Shown one piece after another: positions 15,503-23,862 of a DNA stretch of 64,000 nucleotides. The stretch lies in NCBI RefSeq assembly GCF_009765965.1, contig NZ_LMUL01000014.1, forward strand, positions 1 to 64,000, in the 5' to 3' direction. Numbering within the stretch: position 1 is the stretch's first letter; each line of letters starts with the position of its first letter. The stretch comes from Caulobacter sp. S45 (GTDB taxonomy: Bacteria; Pseudomonadota; Alphaproteobacteria; Caulobacterales; Caulobacteraceae). The position numbers and the translations under genes were made by a program. The notes under the pieces are model-generated. The model was not told the DNA's origin. It did no database searches and was given only the letters and a program-made list of their open reading frames with translations.

Positions 15503-16272
15503 CAGAGAACCCAATCCTGCGGCAGGACCCCACGTGCCCGGGCCCGGCCGACATAGTAGTTCCAGAGTTTGGGGACGTGCTTGTCCCGCTTCAGGTCCTG
15601 CAGGAATAGGGCGATCTCGGACTCGGTGAGCGGCCGCACGGCGCCTAGCAGGGAGGCGTCGTACATGGCTTCGGCGTTCTCGACGAAATGCACGCAGTCG
15701 ATCAGCAGGCCGGGGATATCCTCGGCGACCACGACCTGGCCGTGGGCGCGGATTAGGGCGGCGTGGTGAGGACCGAGCGTGCCCGCCAGCGCCCGTCCGC
15801 GTTCGGGCGTATTCAGATGGCTTGGATCCTCATGCACCGGAATGCCGGAAGCCCAGCGCACCGCGTGGTTCTTGATCGCGACCAGCTTCACGTCCTGGAC
15901 CAGGGTGAAGACGGTGGTGCGGTCGTGATGAAAATGCGCCGCCGAATTGACGTCGGGCCGGGCGCGCAGCAGTTCGCAATGCAGGAAGACCTCGGCTGGG
16001 GGGCGTTGGCCCGGCGGCCCCGACAGCATCTTGCCGTCCAGGTCGCATACCAGCAGCATTTCTGGCCGCAGTTCGGCGCGGCTCTGGTCGAACGACTGGA
16101 TCAGGAAGGTGTCGCCGCCCGGCAGGCGCGCGCTGACATGGCCGCTGTAGCCCAATATCTCCAAGTCGTTGAGCATCAGCGTGCAGGCCGCCACCTGTTG
16201 GCGTAGCCGCTGTTCGATCTCCGCCAACCTGTCGGCGTCGTTGACGCCCCGATGTTGCGCCGGATCCGGCAT
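15502..16272 (-). CDS. Class II aldolase/adducin-family protein, possible hydroxy-aromatic decarboxylase
   Basis: A 256-residue protein of the class II aldolase fold. Metal ligands are visible as AHFHH (His-x-His) and AHGQVV, with a PPAEVF Glu between the N-terminal region and these. Besides aldolases, the family contains decarboxylases such as 3,4-dihydroxyphthalate decarboxylase (PhtC). A second paralogue at 19017 and an amidohydrolase decarboxylase at 19795 make a decarboxylase role attractive. It is first in a two-gene unit with the AAHS importer and divergent from the IclR gene across a palindromic operator. Substrate and reaction are not proven. Confidence 0.75.
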   Translation of the reverse strand: MPDPAQHRGVNDADRLAEIEQRLRQQVAACTLMLNDLEILGYSGHVSARLPGGDTFLIQSFDQSRAELRPEMLLVCDLDGKMLSGPPGQRPPAEVFLHCELLRARPDVNSAAHFHHDRTTVFTLVQDVKLVAIKNHAVRWASGIPVHEDPSHLNTPERGRALAGTLGPHHAALIRAHGQVVVAEDIPGLLIDCVHFVENAEAMYDASLLGAVRPLTESEIALFLQDLKRDKHVPKLWNYYVGRARARGVLPQDWVL

Positions 16273-16319
16273 GCCGACCTCCCAGTTCCCGGGGCCTTCT
16301 GGCTCGAGGCCGCCTTATG

Positions 16320-16336
16320 ATCCCATTTAATGGGAT
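16320..16336. promoter_or_regulatory. IclR-type operator ATCCCA-N5-TGGGAT
   Basis: A 6-5-6 perfect inverted repeat around TTTAA. It lies in the gap between the aldolase-importer unit (48 bp from its start) and the divergent IclR gene at 16451. A second copy with one changed base occurs at 17215-17231 after that IclR gene. The pairing makes autoregulation and control of both flanking units likely. Confidence 0.75.
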
Positions 16337-16450
16337 ATGATATAGATGTCCATGCCTCGCAAATCTCCCCTCTCGCGATTGCCGTCGCCGGACGCGCGCC
16401 GGATAAGGGGGTGGGACTTGGGTGGATGAAGCGAAGGGGTGCTCAGGGGT

Positions 16451-17203
16451 ATGGCCGGCGATACGACACCGCGGAAGATGCTGCGAATTCTGGACCTCAT
16501 CGAGGACAGCGCGGGGCCGGTGAGCACGGACGCCATGCTCGAGCAACTCGTCTTCACGCGCTCCACCCTGTATCGCTATCTCAAGATCCTCACTGAGACC
16601 GGCCTGATCACCTCCCTGCCTGACGCGGGTTTCACCCTCGGCCCTCGGATCGCCGAGCTCGACTACAAGATGCGGCAGCGCGATCCGCTGCTGGCCGCGT
16701 CCCAATCGCTCATGGTGGAACTCGCCCAGTCCGAACAGGGCGTAGCCCTGCTGTGTCGGCGTTATCGCGATCGCGTCCTCTGCATTCACCAGGAACGGGG
16801 CAAGGTCGCATTCCGCAGCAACTACACCCGCGGACTGGCCCGGCCCCTATTCAGGGGGGCTGCTTCGCGGATTATCCTGGCCCACCTCAACGCAGCCACC
16901 ATCAACCGCCTCCAGGCGGAGTTCTCCCAGCAATTCGCCGATTGCGGGCTCGGCGCCACCCAGCCCGAGGTGCGGGCCACGCTGAGCCGCATCCGGCGCG
17001 CGGGCTGGGACATCACCGAGGCCCAGGTCACGCCGGGCGTGATGGGCGTCGCCGCCCCGTTGCTCGATCTTCGCGGCGACATCCTGGGAAGCCTCAGCCT
17101 CACCATTCCCGTCCGGGAGCGGGGGGAGGGGGAAATCCGCCGGCTCGTCGAGCGTGTGCGCTTCTGCGCGGCGGTGGTCAGGACCGCAATCGCACAGGAG
17201 TGA
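16451..17203 (+). CDS. IclR-family transcriptional regulator
   Basis: A 250-residue regulator with a winged helix at about 5-65 (VSTDAMLEQLVFTRSTLYRYLKIL) and a C-terminal effector domain with the PLLDLRGDILGSLSLTIP strand typical of IclR proteins. The ATG at 16451 lies about 10 bp after AAGGGG and is preferred to a GTG 12 bp upstream that has no room for a ribosome site. The 6-N5-6 operators at 16320 and 17215 bracket the gene. They suggest it controls the importer unit on its left and the monooxygenase operon on its right. Confidence 0.88.
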   Translation: MAGDTTPRKMLRILDLIEDSAGPVSTDAMLEQLVFTRSTLYRYLKILTETGLITSLPDAGFTLGPRIAELDYKMRQRDPLLAASQSLMVELAQSEQGVALLCRRYRDRVLCIHQERGKVAFRSNYTRGLARPLFRGAASRIILAHLNAATINRLQAEFSQQFADCGLGATQPEVRATLSRIRRAGWDITEAQVTPGVMGVAAPLLDLRGDILGSLSLTIPVRERGEGEIRRLVERVRFCAAVVRTAIAQE

Positions 17204-17214
17204 ATCTGATCATA

Positions 17215-17231
17215 ATCCCATTATGTGGGCT
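17215..17231. promoter_or_regulatory. Second copy of the ATCCCA-N5-TGGG(A/C)T operator
   Basis: It reads ATCCCA-TTATG-TGGGCT and matches the perfect site at 16320-16336 in 11 of 12 arm positions with the same 5-bp spacer. It lies 106 bp before the monooxygenase start and just after the IclR stop codon. This is the place expected for control of the monooxygenase-decarboxylase operon. Confidence 0.7.
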
Positions 17232-17336
17232 TGACCCTCTATCGACGTGATGTACACCTGCTCTACGCCGACCTGCCCATGACGCCCCTCATCGGCGCTG
17301 GGGGCGCAAACATGAGAGCGGCGCGTAGGTTTTTGG

Positions 17337-18953
17337 ATGAACACCCAAGTCATCATCGTCGGAGCGGGTCCGGTCGGACTGACGCTTGCTGTCGATCTCG
17401 GGCGACGTGGGGTCTGTTGCACGATCATTGAGCGCAAGCCCGAGCCTGAATTCCTGCCGAAGATGGAGCGTTGCAATGCGCGCACCATGGAGATGTTTCG
17501 CCGTATCGGTCTAGCGGACAAACTTCGGGCGGCCGGACTTGCTTCCCACGTGCCGATGGACGTCTTCGTCATCCTGTCGATGATCGAGCCGCCGCTGCTG
17601 CACCTGACCTACCCTTCGGTCGATGCGGCTCGGCGGGAGGGGCGCGAGGTGAACGATGGGACCATGCCGCTCGAACCCTACCAGCTGATCTCCCAGTACA
17701 CGGTGGAGCCGCTGCTCAAGGCCGAGGCCGAGCGCCTGCAGTCGGTCAGCGTCCGCTACGGCTGCGAATTCCAGGCGTTCTCGCAGGACCCGGCCGGGGT
17801 CACGGTGACCATGCGCACGGACGACGGCGGGACCGAGACGCTGCGGGGCCTTTACCTCGTCGGCTGCGACGGCGGCGGCAGCCCGGTGCGTCGGCAGCTC
17901 GGCATTCCCCTGCGTGGCGAGGGAAACATGCTGCAGCTTCGCCAGGCGCTGTTTCGCTGCGACACGCTCTACGATCGCCTGCCTTTGCAGGACGGCCCCG
18001 GACACGGGCGGCATTATCATGTCGCTGACAACCAGGCGACGTTCCTGATCATGCAGGATTCCACCCGGCACTGGACGCTTCACGCCGTCGTCGACAGCGA
18101 CGAGGCGATGAAGCCCCAGTTCGAGCGCACCATCGGCGCGCCGGTCGACTATGAGATGCTCTATTGCGGGGAGTGGCGGCAGAACCTGTTGCTGGCCGAC
18201 GCCTATCGCATGGATCGCGTGTTCCTGGCGGGCGACGCAGTCCACCTTGTGATCCCCACCGGCGGACTGGGCATGAACACCGGCGTTGGGGACGCGTTCG
18301 ACCTGTCCTGGAAGCTGGCGGCGACGCTCCAAGGCTGGGGCGGCCCCGGACTGCTCGATTCCTACGAGATCGAACGTCGGCAGGTCGGCGACCGCAATGT
18401 CGGCGCGTCGCGCTACGCCTCGATGGGGCGGCGCAAGTGGCGCTCGCAGTGGCGTCCGGAAATCCGCGACGCCACGGCGGCCGGCCAGGCCGCGCGGGAC
18501 CATCTGGCCGGCGTCGCCGATATCGAGCAGCGCAAGACCAACGAGATGATCGGGGCCGAGCTTGGCTACCGCTACGTCGACTCGCCGATCATCGACAACA
18601 TTCCCGGCGGACCGGAACATCTGTTCCGCGACTACCAGCCGACCACCTGGCCCGGCGCGCGCCTGCCCCACGTCTGGCTGGCGGACGGGACGCCGGTCCA
18701 GGACCATATCCCGACCGAGGGCTACACCCTGCTGCGCCTGCGCGGTGGCCACGACACCGGCGCGTTGGAAGCGGCGTTCCGTGCGCGAAATGTCCGCCTG
18801 ACGGTTCTGGACCTCGCCGACGACGTGGCGCGTTCGGTCTATGGCCGGGACCTGCTGCTGCTTCGCCCAGATATGCACGTCGTCTGGCGCAGCGATGCGC
18901 CTCCGGCAGACGCGACGGCCCTATGCGCGATCGCCACGGGGCATCGCGCCTAG
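17337..18953 (+). CDS. FAD-dependent aromatic hydroxylase (group A monooxygenase)
   Basis: A 538-residue flavoprotein monooxygenase of the phenol/3-hydroxyphenylpropionate hydroxylase class (MhpA, PheA, TfdB). The N-terminal dinucleotide motif GAGPVG is at residues 9-14. A DG motif reads LVGCDGGGSPVRR, and the GD motif reads FLAGDAV followed by GGLGMNTGVGDA. A C-terminal thioredoxin-like tail completes the length. It would hydroxylate a phenolic acid with NAD(P)H and oxygen. Two likely decarboxylases follow in the same operon, so hydroxylation of a carboxylated phenol before or after CO2 loss is a reasonable inference. Confidence 0.86.
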   Translation: MNTQVIIVGAGPVGLTLAVDLGRRGVCCTIIERKPEPEFLPKMERCNARTMEMFRRIGLADKLRAAGLASHVPMDVFVILSMIEPPLLHLTYPSVDAARREGREVNDGTMPLEPYQLISQYTVEPLLKAEAERLQSVSVRYGCEFQAFSQDPAGVTVTMRTDDGGTETLRGLYLVGCDGGGSPVRRQLGIPLRGEGNMLQLRQALFRCDTLYDRLPLQDGPGHGRHYHVADNQATFLIMQDSTRHWTLHAVVDSDEAMKPQFERTIGAPVDYEMLYCGEWRQNLLLADAYRMDRVFLAGDAVHLVIPTGGLGMNTGVGDAFDLSWKLAATLQGWGGPGLLDSYEIERRQVGDRNVGASRYASMGRRKWRSQWRPEIRDATAAGQAARDHLAGVADIEQRKTNEMIGAELGYRYVDSPIIDNIPGGPEHLFRDYQPTTWPGARLPHVWLADGTPVQDHIPTEGYTLLRLRGGHDTGALEAAFRARNVRLTVLDLADDVARSVYGRDLLLLRPDMHVVWRSDAPPADATALCAIATGHRA

Positions 18954-19016
18954 CGGACGGGAAGAGGACACGACTCCGGTCGAGCGGAGCGGACGATGTT
19001 GAGAGGAATCCAGGCC

Positions 19017-19763
19017 ATGCCGACCAATGCATTGGAAGCGATCATCGACGACATCGTGACCGCCAACCACATCCTGGCCCAGGAGGGCGTGGTCGACGCC
19101 TTCGGCCATGTCAGCGCCCGCCACCCAACCAATCCTGGACACTTCCTGTTGTCGCGCGCCCTGGCGCCGGAGCTGATCACCCACGACGATATCATCGAAT
19201 ACGAACTGGACGGTGCGCCGGTCCAGCCCGACGCCGCGAAGGGATATCTGGAGCGCTACATCCACGGTGCGCTCTACGAGGCGCGGCCGGAGGTCCAGTC
19301 GGTCATCCATAGTCACAGCCGCAGCGTCATCCCATTCAGCGTGACCAGCGAGCCGCTGCGCCCCATCGTCCACAGCTGCGCCACCATCGGCCGCCATGTT
19401 CCGGTCTGGGACGCGCAGGATTCGTTCGGCGACACCACCCTGCTGATCTCCAGCATGGCGATGGGACGCGACTTCGCCAAGGTGCTGGCGCAGAACAACA
19501 GCGCGCTGATGCGGGGGCACGGCTCCACGGTCATCGGTCGTTCGGTGCGCGAAGCCACCTATACCGCCGTCTACCTCGAGGTGAACGCCGGACTACAACT
19601 TCAGGCCACGCGCTTCCCGCCGGTCAAGTACCTGACCGACGGCGAGATCGACGCGATTTGCGGCCGCCTCGCCGACGCCAAGCCGGCGGAAGGCTACGAC
19701 CGGGCCTGGGCCTACTGGTGCCGCCGGGCGGGCATGGAGCCGACGCCGCGCTTCGTGGGCTGA
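19017..19763 (+). CDS. Class II aldolase/adducin-family protein (second copy)
   Basis: A 248-residue class II aldolase-fold protein with the metal ligands IHSHS and RGHGST and a YLERY Glu region. It belongs to the same broad family as the protein at 15502-16272, but the two are clearly diverged. Its neighbours are an aromatic hydroxylase before and a LigW-like decarboxylase after. This supports the decarboxylase branch of the family (PhtC-like) more than a sugar aldolase. An ATG at 18996 is an alternative start; 19017 is favoured because GAGAGGA lies about 10 bp before it. Confidence 0.72.
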   Translation: MPTNALEAIIDDIVTANHILAQEGVVDAFGHVSARHPTNPGHFLLSRALAPELITHDDIIEYELDGAPVQPDAAKGYLERYIHGALYEARPEVQSVIHSHSRSVIPFSVTSEPLRPIVHSCATIGRHVPVWDAQDSFGDTTLLISSMAMGRDFAKVLAQNNSALMRGHGSTVIGRSVREATYTAVYLEVNAGLQLQATRFPPVKYLTDGEIDAICGRLADAKPAEGYDRAWAYWCRRAGMEPTPRFVG

Positions 19764-19794
19764 CGCCGTTCAGAAAAAAGAGGAGACGCTGAGA

Positions 19795-20853
19795 ATGGAC
19801 CAGCCGAAAGCAGAGCGGCCGCCCAAGGCCGACTACGCCCGCATCGCTACCGAAGAAGCCTTCGCGCCCGCCGAGATGATGAACATCTGGCGCAAGATCC
19901 TCGAAGGCCCCGATCCCGATCCCGGCTTCGTCAGCCTGATCGGCTTCTACATGACCAGCCAGGCCGAACGGCCCCGCCACATCATGAATTGTCTCACAGA
20001 CCTGGGCGCCATGCGCCTACGGCACATGGAAGAGGCCGGTATCGACCGGCAAGTTATCGCGCTGACCTCGCCCGGCGTGCAGGTGATGGAGGCCGACTCG
20101 GCCGTCGATTTCGCCAAGGTCGCCAATGACGAGCTTGCCGAAGCGTGCCGCAATCACCCCACGAAATTTTCCGGCATGGTCGCGATCGCTCCGCAGAAGC
20201 CGGCCGAGGCGGCGAAGGAGATCGAGCGCGGGATCAAGCAACTCGGCCTCACCGGCGTGATCATCAATTCCCATACCCATGGCGAATACCTGTCGAACCC
20301 GAAATTCTGGGAGATATTCGAGGCGGCGGAGGCCAACGACACGCCGATCTATCTCCACCCCAACACTCCGCCACGCGACATGATCCGCCCCTTTCTGGAA
20401 GTGGGCCTGGATGGCGCGATCTTCGGTTTCGGGGTCGAGACCGGCCTGCACGCGCTGCGCCTGATAACCAGCGGGGTGTTCGATCGCTTCCCCAAGCTGC
20501 AGATCATCATCGGCCACATGGGCGAGGCGCTGCCGTTCTGGGCTTACCGGCTCGACTACATGCACGCGGCGACGGTGCGCTCGAACCGCTATGAGAGCAT
20601 GAAGCCGCTGAAGAAGAAGCCGAGCGAGTATCTGCGCGAGAACTTTCACATCACCAACAGCGGGGTGGCCTGGGAGCCGGCGATCAAGTTCACCCAAGAC
20701 GTGGTCGGGACCGACCGGGTGCTCTATGCGATGGACTATCCTTACCAGCACTCGATCGAGGAAGTTCACAGCCTGGATCGAATGCAGATGGCGCCGGAAG
20801 TGAAGAAAGCGTTCTTCCAAACCAATGCGGAAAAACTCTTCAAAATATCATGA
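19795..20853 (+). CDS. LigW-like aromatic decarboxylase (amidohydrolase superfamily)
   Basis: A 352-residue ACMSD/LigW-type decarboxylase. It resembles 5-carboxyvanillate decarboxylase over its full length: RIATEEAF with the metal-binding Glu near residue 20, LTSPGVQ, INSHTHG, YLHPNTPPRDM, GFGVETG, IIGHMGEALPFW, and the late AMDYPYQ Asp. The family removes a carboxylate ortho to a phenolic OH without oxidation, using Zn or Mn. The gamma-resorcylate and 2,3-dihydroxybenzoate decarboxylases are less similar alternatives. It ends the monooxygenase operon, and a purine-rich AAAAAAGAGGAG precedes its ATG. The exact substrate is open. Confidence 0.83.
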   Translation: MDQPKAERPPKADYARIATEEAFAPAEMMNIWRKILEGPDPDPGFVSLIGFYMTSQAERPRHIMNCLTDLGAMRLRHMEEAGIDRQVIALTSPGVQVMEADSAVDFAKVANDELAEACRNHPTKFSGMVAIAPQKPAEAAKEIERGIKQLGLTGVIINSHTHGEYLSNPKFWEIFEAAEANDTPIYLHPNTPPRDMIRPFLEVGLDGAIFGFGVETGLHALRLITSGVFDRFPKLQIIIGHMGEALPFWAYRLDYMHAATVRSNRYESMKPLKKKPSEYLRENFHITNSGVAWEPAIKFTQDVVGTDRVLYAMDYPYQHSIEEVHSLDRMQMAPEVKKAFFQTNAEKLFKIS

Positions 20854-20944
20854 AGCGATATTTTTAACTGTAATCGCCTCGATGGATAAGGCGGCGCCGG
20901 GGAATGGGTGCTGTATTGGCGGTCGTCTCCTAGCTTTTCTCCAC

Positions 20945-22537
20945 TTAGGCCGATAGGCGGCCGGGTGGGGAAGGGGGCGTTGAGCCGAACAGGAGCGACT
21001 TGACCGTAACCGGCACGGTTCTCGACGGCAACCGGATGCGGCCAAGATCGACATGGTCGAAATCGCCCAGTCTGACGCCGTCGATCACCAGCACCTCTAT
21101 GGGTATGTCGAGTTCGTCTTTCAGGATAGCGCCCAGGCTGGCGGCGGCGTCGCCTTCGAGCATGAGATAGAGCGGGGCGCCCGCCGCGATGCGGTCGTCG
21201 AGCCCCGCCGCGATCCCCCGCGCAAGGGCGTGGAGGCGGCGGTGGCTCGGTGCTCCGGACCAGCGAAGCGCCAGGGCCAGGTCCTGGCCGACGAGGGGCG
21301 CCAGGGCGCGGCGGCCGCGGATCGCCGTCGCCAGCGCGACCGGATCGATTTCGCCAGACAAATCCACGGCTGGACGGAGCACGGGCAGGTTTCTGCGCGG
21401 CAGGAGTTTCGCGTGCGATGAGATGTAGATGGTGTCGCCGCTCATCTGCACGCAATAGCGGGATGCGCCGAGCACGGTCGCCCGGATACGCTCGCTCGGC
21501 TCGAGCAGGGGAGCGAACGCGGCCTCGTCCAGCGCCCGGCGCAAGGCGATCCCCAGCGCCGGGCCTAGATCGCCGAAGTCGCGCCGCTCCCGTCGGTAGA
21601 CATATTCCGCGACGCCGCCGGAGATCATGATCCCGTCCACGCCCGACGTCCCCACGAGCGGATCGGTCAGCATGGTTGTCGCGGCGGCCTCCGTGAGCGA
21701 GGCGGCGCCGACCGCAGCCATGATCGCCTGGACGACCAGCGCCGCCATCGCCGTGGCCACCGCAGCGCGGCCGCTCGGTGGGACGGTGTCGCCGTGCGCC
21801 CACGTGAAACCGGCGCGCGCGGCGTGCCTGGCCCCCGCCGGTTCGAGTCGTGTGAGCCTATCCTCCCGATCGACGGCGAGCAGTCGACCGCCCACCGCCA
21901 TCGCGGCGGTGGCGAGCACCTCGCCGCGCTCCACCAGGGCCAACTTGGTGGTCGCTCCACCGATGTCGACCAGCAGCAGGCGCCGACCGCCGTCCTCCCG
22001 TGACGCCCGGACAGCGCCCGATCCGAAGGCCGCGAGCATCGCCTCCATGTGGTCGCCGGCGGCGATGCAGACGAGATCGCCCACCGCCTGCGACAGGCGC
22101 GCACCGATCGCCGCCGCGTTCGTCCGCCCGCTCGCCGCGCCGGTCAGGATCACCGCGCCGGTATCGACCTCGTCGGGGCTGAAGCCGGCTTCGCGAAACA
22201 CCCGCTCGACGATCCGCCATAGCGCTTCTTCGTCGATCAGGTCGTTGTCGCGGAAGGGGGTCGCCATGATCGGCGAGGCATAGAGCGCCACCGGCTCGGC
22301 ATCATCTCGGCGGGCGCCATGAACGCTCAACCGCGAAAGCACCGCCTGGGTGCTCGACGAACCGATGTCGAGTCCCAGGCTGATCAGCGTGGCGTCCCCG
22401 GCCTCCCCACCGGCCCCAGCGAAATCCTCGTCGTGATCATGGTCGTGATCATGGTCGTGATCGTGATCTTCGTGCGAATGGTCGAACAAGGCGCCGAGCG
22501 CATGATCGGCCAAGCTATGGCGCCTATCGTCAGTCAC
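20945..22537 (-). CDS. eutA: EutA-like reactivating factor (orphan, no EutBC nearby)
   Basis: A 530-residue ASKHA-fold protein that resembles EutA, the ATPase that removes damaged cobalamin from ethanolamine ammonia-lyase. It has the phosphate-binding LGLDIGSSSTQ, the second LLVDIGGATTKLAL motif, GGVAEYVYRR, ATVLGAS, and the hallmark C-terminus VPVTVKSLLFG. It is longer than typical EutA (about 470 residues). The excess is an N-terminal His/Asp-rich tract (about 20-36) that could bind metal. Ethanolamine ammonia-lyase is not in the window. It sits instead last in a Bug-cupin-cupin operon under IclR control, so its partner enzyme is unknown. Confidence 0.85.
   Translation of the reverse strand: MTDDRRHSLADHALGALFDHSHEDHDHDHDHDHDHDEDFAGAGGEAGDATLISLGLDIGSSSTQAVLSRLSVHGARRDDAEPVALYASPIMATPFRDNDLIDEEALWRIVERVFREAGFSPDEVDTGAVILTGAASGRTNAAAIGARLSQAVGDLVCIAAGDHMEAMLAAFGSGAVRASREDGGRRLLLVDIGGATTKLALVERGEVLATAAMAVGGRLLAVDREDRLTRLEPAGARHAARAGFTWAHGDTVPPSGRAAVATAMAALVVQAIMAAVGAASLTEAAATTMLTDPLVGTSGVDGIMISGGVAEYVYRRERRDFGDLGPALGIALRRALDEAAFAPLLEPSERIRATVLGASRYCVQMSGDTIYISSHAKLLPRRNLPVLRPAVDLSGEIDPVALATAIRGRRALAPLVGQDLALALRWSGAPSHRRLHALARGIAAGLDDRIAAGAPLYLMLEGDAAASLGAILKDELDIPIEVLVIDGVRLGDFDHVDLGRIRLPSRTVPVTVKSLLFGSTPPSPPGRLSA
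22431..22466. repeat. 12-bp tandem repeat encoding a His-Asp tract
   Basis: Two exact units of tcgtgatcatgg plus a third, partly diverged unit lie inside the EutA-like gene near its 5' end. On the coding strand they give alternating His and Asp. Such tracts can change length by slippage, so the number of His-Asp pairs may vary between strains. Confidence 0.85.
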
Positions 22538-22566
22538 CGGACGCGTTCCGCACTTCGACAGCTCCG

Positions 22567-23178
22567 TTAAGAGACCGCCGCCTTGCCCCGCATGTACTGA
22601 CGCACGACTTCCTCGGTCAGCACCACGTTCGGATCGTATTCCGGCGCATCCTCCATCTGCTCGAGCGTGTTCAGCCCCATCTGCCTGAAGATCCGCGCCG
22701 TCGACGAAATGAGCCGCACGGGGCGCTCAGGGTTGGCGTTGAAGTGCTGATGGATGGTGTTCGGCGGAATGTAGATGTAATCACCCGCCTCCCAGTCGAA
22801 GCGCTGGGTCTCTTCCTGCGGCGTCCAGATGAACTGATCGGTGATCTCGACGTCGCAATCCTGATGGATATCGTAGCCCGCACCTTCCAGGACGTAGATG
22901 CATTCCTCCGCCAAATGTCGGTGCTTGCCCGAGCGGGAGCCGGGGGGGATGAGCTGCATGTAGACGTCGACCGTCTCGATGCGGGTGTTCATCTGCTCGT
23001 TGATCAGATGCTTGAGCAGTCCTTGGCGCGACATCTCCCAGGGCATTTCGTCCGGACGCACCACCTTCTTGCGCCGGGCGTTGCGCACGGGAGCGTCCGT
23101 CGCCTCGTCCAGCAGGTTCTGGTAGAGCTTTTCGTTGCCGCCGCCGCGAAGCCAAGCCGTACTTTCTTCCCAAGCCAT
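22567..23178 (-). CDS. Single-domain cupin protein B
   Basis: A 203-residue protein with one cupin barrel (about 70-165). Likely metal ligands are His86, His88, Glu92 (KHRHLAEE) and a later His in IHQHFN. A helical N-terminal arm of about 65 residues precedes it. Its start overlaps the stop of cupin A (TGATG), so the two are coupled and may form a complex; both share the HQHFNA motif. It might be a dioxygenase, isomerase or binding protein, and nothing in the sequence decides. The EutA-like gene follows after 29 bp. Confidence 0.75.
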   Translation of the reverse strand: MAWEESTAWLRGGGNEKLYQNLLDEATDAPVRNARRKKVVRPDEMPWEMSRQGLLKHLINEQMNTRIETVDVYMQLIPPGSRSGKHRHLAEECIYVLEGAGYDIHQDCDVEITDQFIWTPQEETQRFDWEAGDYIYIPPNTIHQHFNANPERPVRLISSTARIFRQMGLNTLEQMEDAPEYDPNVVLTEEVVRQYMRGKAAVS

Positions 23179-23819
23179 CAGTAGCCCCCCTCAGGATGGT
23201 TGAAGTCGAGTTCTTCCTCGCGCACGTCGAAACCCATGCTTTCGGGGGTTTCGTCGGTCACGCGGGCCTTGACCTGCTTTTGAAACAGCATGTTGAGGAA
23301 GAGGTAGAGCGGCTTGGTCTTGATCACCAGGCAACGCGCCGGCTTGGTCTTGGACGCGTTGAAGTGCTGGTGGACGCAGTTGTTGTGGACGATGGCCACG
23401 TCGCCCGCCTTCCAGTCGTAGCGTACGCCGTCGTGGATTTCGTAACCCTCGCCGTCGAGGATGTAGAAGGCCGCCTCGTTCACATGCCCGTGCTTCTGGG
23501 AATAGCCGCCCGGGGCGTACTCTTCCAGGTGCATATGGAAGGTCTGGGTGATGCCGTCCTTGGGCTCCACATAGTGGCGGCTATAGGCCTGCGGTCCATC
23601 GACGAACTTGATCTCCGATCCCTTGAGCACGCGCGGACTGGAGCGCAGGCGCGTTAGTTCCTTCTTGACGTCGTATTCACCTTCGAAGCCGCGAACGAAG
23701 ACGCGATCCTTCTTGGAGTGATAGAGGTTGGCGACCTTTTCCTCGGTCGTCAGCGCATCGGAGTTGTGGCCGATGGGGGGCGGTGGCGCGCCGTGCGCGT
23801 CGTTTGGATCGTCTGCCAT
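23178..23819 (-). CDS. Single-domain cupin protein A
   Basis: A 213-residue protein with a cupin barrel at about 90-175. Ligand candidates are His110, His112, Glu115 (QKHGHVNE) and the VHQHFNA His pair. The ATG at 23819 follows GAGAGGA; a longer TTG start at 23843 would add eight residues and has no good ribosome site. It lies 43 bp downstream of the Bug lipoprotein gene and overlaps cupin B by one base. It shares its fold and the HQHFNA signature with cupin B, so the pair probably arose by duplication. Its function is unknown. Confidence 0.75.
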   Translation of the reverse strand: MADDPNDAHGAPPPPIGHNSDALTTEEKVANLYHSKKDRVFVRGFEGEYDVKKELTRLRSSPRVLKGSEIKFVDGPQAYSRHYVEPKDGITQTFHMHLEEYAPGGYSQKHGHVNEAAFYILDGEGYEIHDGVRYDWKAGDVAIVHNNCVHQHFNASKTKPARCLVIKTKPLYLFLNMLFQKQVKARVTDETPESMGFDVREEELDFNHPEGGY

Positions 23820-23862
23820 GATCTTCCTCTCGTTACGGCGCAAGCGACGGGCGCGCCTGGGG

